Translations under genes and position numbers: made by a program
NCBI GenBank assembly: GCA_046545675.1
Contig: JBKGZI010000364.1
Location: 1 to 6,101, forward strand
Length of the DNA: 6,101 bases
Source: CAYLTX01 sp046545675
Lineage (GTDB): Bacteria > Myxococcota_A > Bradymonadia > Bradymonadales > Bradymonadaceae
Direction: 5' to 3'
The notes under the pieces: model-generated
Database searches by the model: none
The model's input: only the letters and a program-made list of their open reading frames with translations
What the model was told of the DNA's origin: nothing
Shown: piece by piece, positions 1 to 6,101 of the stretch
How the letters are laid out: the number at the start of each line of letters is the position of its first letter
How positions within the stretch are numbered: position 1 is the first letter of the stretch

Positions 1-114
1 CCTTAAACGGCAACAACCAGCCAGCCCGAAAGATGTGTATGATGAAAAGCCGAGATGGTGTCAGTCCACTGCATGCGTCGATAGTTGCGCTCACAGGCCG
101 AGTCATGCCAGTCA
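1..114. other. Compositionally different left-edge segment joined to the hydrolase remnant
   Basis: By hand count this stretch is about 54% G+C, whereas the next 60 bases are about 75%. The reading frame of the hydrolase remnant stays open through it to the left edge of the window, but the encoded residues (cysteine-rich, e.g. WCQSTACVDSC) do not resemble the nucleophile-elbow region expected at that point in an alpha/beta hydrolase. I see no recognisable transposase, inverted terminal repeat or tRNA here. It may be the edge of an inserted element or the scar of a deletion; its identity is unknown. Confidence 0.45.
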
Positions 115-655
115 GTTGGCCGCGCTGGAGGCCCCGGAGCGCTTTCGCGCGGTGGTCGCCATCGACATTCCGCATCCCGGCGCGCTGCGTCCGAGCCTGA
201 GCACGGCGTGGTCGATGCGCCATTTTCTCCTATTTCAACTGCGTGGCCCGTCGGTCCGCTGGCTGACGCGCGGCAACTGTAAAGGTGTGAGCAAGCTGTG
301 GCGGAGGTGGTCGCCGAATTGGTCGTTTGACGACGCTGACCTCGCCCCGATACGCCGCTGCTTCGAGGACCGGGAGGCCGCGGGCGCGGCGATCGACTAC
401 TACCGCAGCTTTATGGGCGACCAGCGCGGCGAGGCCGGACGCGCGCTCAAAAAACTGCTGCGCACGCCCGGCCAAGCGCCGACGCTGGCGATCACCGGCG
501 ATTCCGGGCCCGTGGGGGTAGACGACTTTCGTCGCTCGGAGCGTTACCACGAAGGGAAGTGGGAACTACTCGTCGTGCCCGGGGCCGGCCACTTCGTGCA
601 CCGCGAGGCGCCGGAGGCGGTGGTCGAAAAGATGCTCGCATTTCTGGACACGTAA
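35..655 (+). pseudogene. 5'-truncated alpha/beta hydrolase (epoxide hydrolase/haloalkane dehalogenase-like)
   Basis: The frame from the GTG at 35 gives 206 residues, of which about 27-206 look like the second part of an alpha/beta hydrolase. After QLAALEAPERF comes the strand and PHP motif (residues 46-48) that normally follows the nucleophile elbow. Next is a cap-like region with RHFLLFQ, RRWSPNW and AIDYYRSF, then a C-terminal half with TLAITGDSG (possible catalytic-acid loop) and VPGAGHF containing the expected catalytic His186, followed by HREAPEAVVEKMLAFL. The N-terminal core, oxyanion region and GHDWG-type nucleophile elbow are absent, so catalytic activity is not expected. Intact relatives are usually near 280-320 residues. 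The frame is open to the left edge, so a fusion with upstream sequence cannot be excluded. No convincing ribosome-binding site precedes 35 and the start is arbitrary. The gene converges on the receiver gene, with 12 bases between the stop codons. Confidence 0.7.
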
Positions 656-667
656 AACCGAGCGCAG

Positions 668-1126
668 TTAGCGCCAGACCGGCGCGGCTGCCTTCTCGAC
701 GGTGTCGACCAATTCGCTGAGCCGGAAGGGCTTGGGCAGGACCTCGAAGGCGCCCAGACGCTCGGCTTCCTCGTGGACGCGGCCGGTGACGAAGCCGGAG
801 ACGAACACCACCGGCGTGCTCCAATCCTTGGAGCGCAGGGTGTCCATGATGTCCAGGCCGGTCAGGCCGGGCATCCACATATCGACGATCAGCGCATCGA
901 AGGGGGCGTCGCCCTCGCGTCTCTCGAGAGCCTCGAGCGCCTCGATCCCGTCGCGGGCCTCGCAGACGCGGTAGCCGCAATCGGCCAGCGCCATTGCCAT
1001 AAATTGGCGCATCTCCCGGTCATCTTCGGCGACCAGGATCTCGGGCGGATCGAGATCGATCGACGGGATGAGTTTGTCGGGCATCTCACGCAGCTTCTTT
1101 TGTCGTAACTGGTTGCGGGACTCCAT
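668..1126 (-). CDS. Standalone single-domain response regulator (receiver, CheY-like)
   Basis: The protein has 152 residues. A basic N-terminal extension of about 28 residues (MESRNQLRQKKLREM...) is followed by one receiver domain (about 29-148) and no output domain. The expected residues are present: acidic pocket Asp35/Asp36, phosphoacceptor Asp82 in IVDMWMPGLTG, Ser110 at the Thr/Ser switch position and Lys132 in LPKPF. The position three before the lysine, usually aromatic in CheY and NtrC, is Val129. The ATG at 1126 is chosen because AAAGGAGA (1140-1133) lies six bases upstream and the receiver begins soon after; the longer frame to 1324 adds unlikely sequence and would cover the promoter and operator sites. 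It lies 194 nt downstream of the activator gene on the same strand and has its own predicted sigma54 promoter. Such proteins act through protein-protein contacts or as phosphate sinks; the partner is unknown. Family assignment is very firm, role is inferred. Confidence 0.93.
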   Translation of the reverse strand: MESRNQLRQKKLREMPDKLIPSIDLDPPEILVAEDDREMRQFMAMALADCGYRVCEARDGIEALEALERREGDAPFDALIVDMWMPGLTGLDIMDTLRSKDWSTPVVFVSGFVTGRVHEEAERLGAFEVLPKPFRLSELVDTVEKAAAPVWR

Positions 1127-1132
1127 AGGGTA

Positions 1133-1140
1133 TCTCCTTT
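1133..1140 (-). promoter_or_regulatory. Strong ribosome-binding site of the receiver gene
   Basis: On the minus strand AAAGGAGA stands six bases before the ATG at 1126. It is the best Shine-Dalgarno match in the window and fixes the start of the standalone response regulator against the upstream in-frame alternatives. Confidence 0.85.
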
Positions 1141-1172
1141 GCGTCAGCAGGGATTCGAACGCGCCGCTACAA

Positions 1173-1192
1173 TGGGCGCTTCTTTTCGCCCA
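1173..1192 (-). other. Stem-loop at the predicted 5' end of the receiver mRNA
   Basis: On the minus strand TGGGCG and CGCCCA form a six-base-pair stem around the loop AAAAGAAG. The sigma54 promoter at 1216-1201 predicts transcription starting near 1190, so the mRNA would begin within the 5' arm of this hairpin. It could stabilise the 5' end. It is not followed by a U-run on the minus strand, so it is not a good intrinsic terminator for the upstream activator gene. Pairing is directly visible; function is inferred. Confidence 0.4.
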
Positions 1193-1200
1193 ACCTAAGT

Positions 1201-1216
1201 TGCATGCCCCATGCCA
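1201..1216 (-). promoter_or_regulatory. Predicted sigma54 (RpoN) -24/-12 promoter of the receiver gene
   Basis: The minus strand reads TGGCATGGGGCATGCA, matching the sigma54 consensus TGGCAYRNNNNTTGCW at every specified base except the first T of the -12 element (A here). The GG and GC doublets have the required 12-base spacing. With the C of the GC at -12 (position 1202), transcription would start near 1190, giving a leader of about 64 nt before the ATG at 1126. It directly follows a gene for a sigma54 activator and has dyad sites about 85-110 bp upstream, the usual arrangement for an enhancer-dependent promoter. The match is visible; activity is predicted. Confidence 0.72.
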
Positions 1217-1269
1217 GCCCTCAGATCTGCCTGCACGGCTGCTGTAGGTGCCCCGGCCGAGCGGGCGGT

Positions 1270-1284
1270 CATGCAATTCGCATG
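1270..1284. promoter_or_regulatory. Inverted repeat, possible second activator-binding site
   Basis: CATGC-AATTC-GCATG is a perfect five-base dyad with a five-base spacer, centred about 87 bp upstream of the predicted sigma54 start. It lies just beside the stronger site at 1287-1302. Paired dyads are common upstream activating sequences for NtrC-family dimers, but this one differs in spacing from its neighbour, so it may be a weak site or coincidental. Confidence 0.35.
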
Positions 1285-1286
1285 GG

Positions 1287-1302
1287 ATCTTGCAAGATGC
1301 AC
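1287..1302. promoter_or_regulatory. Predicted upstream activating site (operator copy 1)
   Basis: The segment contains the perfect 12-base palindrome ATCTTGCAAGAT (1287-1298) and the dyad TTGCA-AGA-TGCA. The 14 bases from 1288, TCTTGCAAGATGCA, match 13 of 14 bases of the inverted repeat at 4846-4862 upstream of the kinase gene, in the same orientation. It is centred about 106 bp upstream of the predicted sigma54 start of the receiver gene, a normal enhancer distance. The activator encoded next to it is the obvious candidate ligand. Confidence 0.6.
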
Positions 1303-1320
1303 CGGCTCGGAAGGTACAGC

Positions 1321-2674
<1,354 letters not shown>

Positions 2675-2694
<20 letters not shown>

Positions 2695-4822
2695 CGTGTC
2701 GGTCCTCTGATTGGGTAGTATTGACTTCTTTGGGCGACGTCGGCCACCGAAGCGTAAATGTGGTGCCGCGTCCCTCCTCGCTGTCCAAGTCGACCTGGCC
2801 GCCGTGATTGCGCACGATCTTGGCGACCATCGGCAGCCCCAGGCCGGTGCCCTGGCCGCGCTTTTTGGTCGTAAAGAACGGATCGAAGACCTGGTGGATG
2901 CGGTCTTCGGGGATGCCGCAGCCGGTGTCCTCGACCACGATGATCACCTCATCGTCGGGCTCATAAGAGGCGGACAGGCCGATATGGTCGCCCGGCTCGG
3001 AGGCATCCAGGGCGTTGACCAAGAGATTGATGAGCACCTGCTGGAGCGAGTCGGCGTCGGCCGCCAACTTCGGCATGTCCTCGGCGATGTCGACGTCGAG
3101 GCAGATCTCGTTGCGCTCGAACTCGTAGCGCAGCAGCTCGGCGACCTGATGTGCGACCCGTCCAACGTCGACCGCGCCGGCGGTCGGGGGGGCCTCGCGT
3201 GAGAAGTCCAGCAGGCCGCGGATGACCCGGCTGACGCGGTCGATCTGATCGACGATGATCTGCAAGCTGTCGGCGGCGGGATCGTCGTCATCGAGCTTGT
3301 ACTGCAGGTACTCGGCGCGCCCGCGGACAACCCCCAGCGGCGTGCCGACTTCGTGGGCGATGCCCGCGGCCAAAATCCCGACGGTGGCGAGCTTCTCGGC
3401 GCGAAGAAGCTGCATCTCCAGGGCGTGCAATTCGCTGAAGTCGTCGATGACCACCAACGCGCGTTCTTCGGGCTCGGAGGGCTCCAGGGGCACCACGTGG
3501 ATGCGGTATTGGCCGTCGTCGCCAAAGAGGCTGCTATGCTCGTCGACAAATTCGCGGGTCACCTCCGCGGCGCAGGCGTCATCGATGACCGTCTCGAGAC
3601 GCGCCACATCCTTCGGAGACGCCTGAGCGAATAGCTCGGCGAGGGACTTGCCCGGCTCGGCCCCGGGGAGCCAATCCGACACGGCCTGGTTGAAGCCGGT
3701 GGCGCGCCGGTCCTCGGAGACCAGCAAGACGCCGATGGGGATGCTCTCCAAGATCTTGTCAGCCTTCTCGTTGAGGTGGGCGATCTCGTGGGCGACACGG
3801 AGCCGCTCGGTCAGCGCGGTGCGCCGGCGGATCGAGACGACGACATAGCCGCCAAAGCCGAGCAGCAGCAGACCAATGGCCCCCGAGACGATCGTCAGGC
3901 GACCGACGGTCTTCTGCTCGCGCTCCTTGAGCACCGACATCGAGCTCAACGTGGCGACCCTCCAGCGGGTCCGGTCGGCCGCGCGGATCGGCGCGTAGGC
4001 GCCCAACGCTCCGCTGTCCTCGAAGCCAAGCCTCTCGATGACCTCGCCGTCGATGCGCACCGACCCGACACCGCCCTGCTCCATACGCTCGATCAATTCC
4101 TGGATCGGCGGCAGCGTGCCGTCGACCATCGCGTCTTCGACGCGGCTGCCGGTGGGCGGTTCGATGGTCCCGTCATCGGCGATGACCAGCAGCGAGGACT
4201 GCGCGTCGCTGGAGACCAGCTCGAGCGGTGAGAATAGATCATCGGTGTTGACCACCATCGTCACCGCGCCCAATTCCGACGAGCCCGGAAGCTCGACGGC
4301 GGTGGCGACCACGCGCAGCGTGTGGTGCTCGAGGACGCTGTCGAACTCGCTGGAGGGCCCGGAGATGACCACCTCGTCGAGGCCGGCCTCCATGGCCCGG
4401 TCGGCGGTGTCCAAGATCGCCCGGTCGACCGACTCCGACTCCGGCGCGTCGTCTCGTTGGTTGTTGATCTCGAGGACCCTTTGGCCATCGGCCCGCCAGA
4501 CACTCACCGATCGGTAGGGCTCGATGCTGCCGACGAGCGCGGCCAGGCGCGCTTCGCGCTCCTCGGCCGGATCGTCTTCACCGGCTAAGTGCCGGGCGAA
4601 GAACAGGTCGTCGATGATGTCGCCCATCTCGGACTCGACCCGCTCGACGGCGTGACTCAACTGCTCACGCCGATCTTGGCCGAAGCTGCGCTCGATTTCG
4701 GTGCGGTCGCGGCTGATCAGGTGCCGAATGATGAAAAATTCGGCGCCGAGCAACATCGCAAGTATCGTGGCCACCATCGCGATGGCGCTGTTGGCGGATA
4801 GCTTCTTGAATGGTCTCTCCAT
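2675..4822 (-). CDS. Membrane sensor histidine kinase (extracytoplasmic sensor, PAS, HisKA, HATPase_c)
   Basis: Starting from the ATG at 4822 the protein has 715 residues. After a basic start (MERPFKK) come a transmembrane helix (about 12-34), an extracytoplasmic region of about 270 residues, and a second helix (about 307-330) ending in RRR. The sensor has Cache-like features (SVWRADGQRVLEIN, and GAYAPIRAADRTRWRVA near its end). A PAS-type domain (about 352-465) follows. HisKA contains phosphoacceptor His490 in AGIAHEVGTPLG. The HATPase has N-box NLLVNALDAS (599-608), DTGCGIP (632-638), FDPFFTTKK (646-654) and GQGTGLGLP (656-664). All catalytic motifs are intact. A longer frame begins at 4903 but adds residues without a clear leader and would place the operator-like repeat inside the gene; neither start has a strong ribosome site. 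It overlaps the activator gene by 20 nt and is very probably its cognate kinase. The ligand is not predictable. Confidence 0.95.
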
Positions 4823-4845
4823 CAGGGTCCCGGTTGGAGGAGATG

Positions 4846-4862
4846 TCTTGCAAAATGCAAGA
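4846..4862. promoter_or_regulatory. Operator-like inverted repeat upstream of the kinase gene (operator copy 2)
   Basis: TCTTGCA-AAA-TGCAAGA is a perfect seven-base inverted repeat with a three-base spacer, 24 bases upstream of the chosen kinase start. Its first 14 bases match the site at 1288-1301 at 13 positions. The TTGCA-N3-TGCAA form is typical of dyads bound by Fis-type activator dimers. Position close to the start codon suggests autoregulation of the kinase-activator operon, either repression or activation through the sigma54-like element farther upstream. Confidence 0.6.
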
Positions 4863-4869
4863 ACCCGTC

Positions 4870-4880
4870 TGCAAATTACA
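4870..4880. promoter_or_regulatory. Degenerate second dyad beside operator copy 2
   Basis: TGCA-AAT-TACA is an imperfect version of the neighbouring dyad, with centres 21 bp apart, which is two helical turns. That spacing is compatible with a tandem dimer site on one DNA face. The match is short and could be chance. Confidence 0.3.
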
Positions 4881-5108
4881 ACGATGCGCGCCGCCGGATT
4901 CATCCATCAGACGACTTGGCCCGGTCCGATAAGCCCGCCCTGGAGCGGTCCCGAACAACGATCCCTTCGGCGTCATGCTTCGATGATGCACCACGGCATC
5001 GCTCTCAGAATGGCCTGTCGCGCTCATTGCCCGGGCCTCGCTCAGATACGGACCACGAACATGACCAAGTGATCAGAAGAGATCGGGGCGGCTTCCAGAC
5101 CGAATAGC

Positions 5109-5124
5109 TGCACAATACGAGCCA
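5109..5124 (-). promoter_or_regulatory. Possible sigma54 promoter facing the kinase operon
   Basis: The minus strand reads TGGCTCGTATTGTGCA. Against TGGCAYRNNNNTTGCW it has two mismatches (A to T in the -24 block and first T of the -12 block), with GG and GC correctly spaced by 12. A check of every GC/CC pair at that spacing in 4823-5172 on this strand gave only one other, much poorer candidate. Transcription would start near 5098, leaving a long leader of about 276 nt before the kinase ATG and placing the operator-like repeat downstream of the start, which is unusual for an enhancer. Confidence 0.4.
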
Positions 5125-5127
5125 ACA

Positions 5128-5149
5128 CCGATCGCCCTTAGCGAATCGG
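5128..5149. other. Hairpin in the divergent intergenic region
   Basis: CCGATCGC-CCTTA-GCG-A-ATCGG can fold into an eight-base-pair stem with one bulged A and a five-base loop. It lies 23 bases upstream of the barrel-gene ATG at 5173 and next to the sigma54-like element. No U-run follows on either side, so it is not a canonical terminator. It might be a leader structure or a binding site. Confidence 0.35.
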
Positions 5150-5172
5150 CAGCAGTGGCTACATTCCAGCCC

Positions 5173-6051
5173 ATGGGTGCAGCGATCCGAAATATGGCGT
5201 GCATTGGCGTCGTCTTGGTGATGTCGCTGTGGCGGCCGGCGCCGGCCGGTGCCGATGAGCCACCCGAAGCGCAAGAGGCGCCGGTGGAGGTGGGCGACCC
5301 GATCGTATTTACCGCCCCCACCGGGCGTATCATCCCGTCGGGAGTGATCTATCCACGCGCCGGCTTCGATACCAGCGAGAGCTTCATCGGCGGGGCCCGC
5401 GTCGGCCTGGGTGGTTTCGCCGAGGCAGGGATCGTGTCGACCCCGTTTGTGCGCTTCGAGCGGCCCGGCGAGGGCCGGGCCCGTTACTTCAACGGCTATC
5501 CGCTGGTGGTCGCCCGTATCGGAGCCAACGAGGGGCACTTGTGGTCGGACCAGCCCGGCCTTGCAATCGGCCTTCGCAAATCGTTTACCGTCCACCACCT
5601 CGGCCGGGAGACCCACCTCAGCGAACTCACCGTCGCGTTCACCAAGAGCCTCGGCCCCCGCGTCTCGCTGACCTTGGGAGCTGCAAAATGGGACGGCGAG
5701 ATCGCCCTGGAGGCCCGCGGCCCGGATGGGACCTGGGCGCTCGATGAGGAGAGGGATTGGGGCGAGCGCATTCGACCGTTCGCCGGCATCGAAGTCAGCC
5801 CCCAGGAGCGATTCCGGTTGATGCTCGAGGGGTATTATATGCCGGAATTCGAACTCGAGGATGCCCCGAATACTCCCGGGATCGAGCTCGACGCCGCCGT
5901 CTCGCTGGGGCTTCGCAGCGAGCTCGCCTCTTGGCTGATCCTCGACGTCGGCGCCCGCGGCCCGGACCTCGACAACCTCCATCAGATCGACGCGGAGCTC
6001 TTTGGTCAGGTGATCGTGCCGTTGCGGTTTTTGCATGGGTGGATGGATTAA
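5173..6051 (+). CDS. Exported, probable outer-membrane beta-barrel protein of unknown function
   Basis: The protein from the ATG at 5173 has 292 residues. It begins with a Sec signal peptide: Arg6, hydrophobic core about 8-20 (MACIGVVLVMSLW) and an AGA|D cleavage motif after residue 27. The mature part starts acidic (DEPPEAQEAP), then shows many short alternating hydrophobic/polar segments typical of antiparallel beta strands, such as GGARVGLGGFAEAGIV, LSELTVAFTKSL, RVSLTLGAAKW, RLMLEGYYMPEFEL and a closing FGQVIVPLRFL. No enzymatic motif is visible. The last residue is Asp after HGWM, not the Phe common at barrel C-termini, so a periplasmic beta-rich protein is an alternative. A GTG at 5155 would add six residues; neither start has a clear ribosome site, and 5173 gives the more normal signal peptide. 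It is divergent from the kinase operon, so shared control is possible but unproven. Confidence 0.8.
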   Translation: MGAAIRNMACIGVVLVMSLWRPAPAGADEPPEAQEAPVEVGDPIVFTAPTGRIIPSGVIYPRAGFDTSESFIGGARVGLGGFAEAGIVSTPFVRFERPGEGRARYFNGYPLVVARIGANEGHLWSDQPGLAIGLRKSFTVHHLGRETHLSELTVAFTKSLGPRVSLTLGAAKWDGEIALEARGPDGTWALDEERDWGERIRPFAGIEVSPQERFRLMLEGYYMPEFELEDAPNTPGIELDAAVSLGLRSELASWLILDVGARGPDLDNLHQIDAELFGQVIVPLRFLHGWMD

Positions 6052-6101
6052 GTACAAGCGCGTAAGTCTTGTGGATAACGAGAAGCTCGAGACACTCGAT
6101 G
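6052..6101. other. Right-edge tail with a consensus DnaA-box sequence
   Basis: After the barrel-gene stop the last 50 bases contain no terminator hairpin. TGTGGATAA at 6070-6078 is the complement of the perfect DnaA box TTATCCACA. A GTG at 6071 opens a frame (MDNEKLETLD) that runs off the edge, but it has no ribosome-binding site and is too short to call. A single box does not make an origin. Confidence 0.35.

Larger units (their letters stand above)
4823..5172. other. Divergent intergenic region between kinase and barrel genes
   Basis: These 350 bases hold no convincing gene: the reading frames that cross it lack ribosome sites and recognisable domains. It contains the operator-like inverted repeat at 4846-4862, a weaker dyad at 4870-4880, a sigma54-like element facing the kinase at 5124-5109 and a hairpin at 5128-5149. 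I find no convincing sigma70 -35/-10 pair for the plus-strand gene. Confidence 0.6.

Noticed and set aside
661..674. GCGC-AGTTA-GCGC as a terminator between the convergent genes
   Set aside because: A four-base stem overlapping the receiver stop codon with no U-run is too weak to call.
492..980. Minus-strand frame of 162 codons spanning the hydrolase end and the receiver gene
   Set aside because: Arginine/proline-rich low-complexity translation typical of an out-of-frame GC-rich read; it crosses two better supported genes.
1141..1170. tRNA-like TTCGAATCCC sequence on the minus strand
   Set aside because: The flanking bases do not form the five-base-pair T-arm stem and no acceptor or anticodon arm can be built. 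It lies in the receiver-gene leader.
1257..1310. CCGAGC...GCTCGG inverted repeat enclosing both dyad sites
   Set aside because: Six-base arms 42 bases apart are expected by chance in such GC-rich DNA; no extension of the pairing.
5156..5171. Plus-strand TGGCTACATTCCAGCC as a sigma54 promoter for the barrel gene
   Set aside because: Only the GG and GC spacing fits; most other positions mismatch, and the predicted start would fall after the likely ATG at 5173.
5683..5694. TGCAAAATG inside the barrel gene as a third operator copy
   Set aside because: It shares only nine bases with operator copy 2, lacks the second half-site and lies within coding sequence.
5005..6057. Long minus-strand open frame of 350 codons opposite the barrel gene
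   Set aside because: Its residues show no domain or strand logic, it lacks a ribosome site, and the plus strand has a signal peptide and coherent beta-strand pattern. It is a GC-rich antisense shadow.
6071..6101. Start of another gene at GTG 6071
   Set aside because: Ten codons before the edge, no ribosome-binding site, and the sequence is too short to judge coding potential.

Overview
This window is GC-rich DNA (roughly two thirds G+C by eye) with long, tightly packed genes. The histidine kinase carries a HEVGTPLG version of the phosphorylation motif, and NtrC-type regulators with standalone receivers are abundant here. That style suggests a deltaproteobacterial, Myxococcota or Bradymonadota-like organism, but this is inference from style and not a database match.

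Layout, left to right. At 1-655 lies the 3' two thirds of an alpha/beta hydrolase of the epoxide hydrolase/haloalkane dehalogenase type. It has lost the part that should carry the nucleophile elbow and is joined at about position 115 to unrelated, less GC-rich sequence. On the minus strand follow three signalling genes, transcribed in the order kinase (4822-2675), NtrC-family sigma54 activator (2694-1321, overlapping the kinase by 20 nt), then a standalone receiver protein (1126-668). At 5173-6051 on the plus strand, divergent from the kinase, is an exported protein that looks like an outer-membrane beta-barrel. The last 50 bases are non-coding or the very start of another gene.

How it fits together. 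The membrane kinase has a large extracytoplasmic sensor, a PAS domain and a complete HisKA/HATPase core, and it almost certainly phosphorylates the sigma54 activator encoded with it. The 194-nt gap between the activator and the receiver gene contains a near-consensus sigma54 promoter (TGGCATGGGGCATGCA, 1216 to 1201 on the minus strand) and, about 85-110 bp upstream of its predicted start, dyad sites. One of these (TCTTGCAAGATGCA) is nearly identical to an inverted repeat just upstream of the kinase gene (TCTTGCAAAATGCAAGA). The simplest reading is a self-contained circuit: signal, kinase, activator, sigma54 promoter, standalone receiver, with the same operator in front of the kinase providing autoregulation. 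A second, weaker sigma54-like promoter lies farther upstream of the kinase. The cis-regulatory wiring is the most interesting part of the window; all of it is predicted from sequence only.
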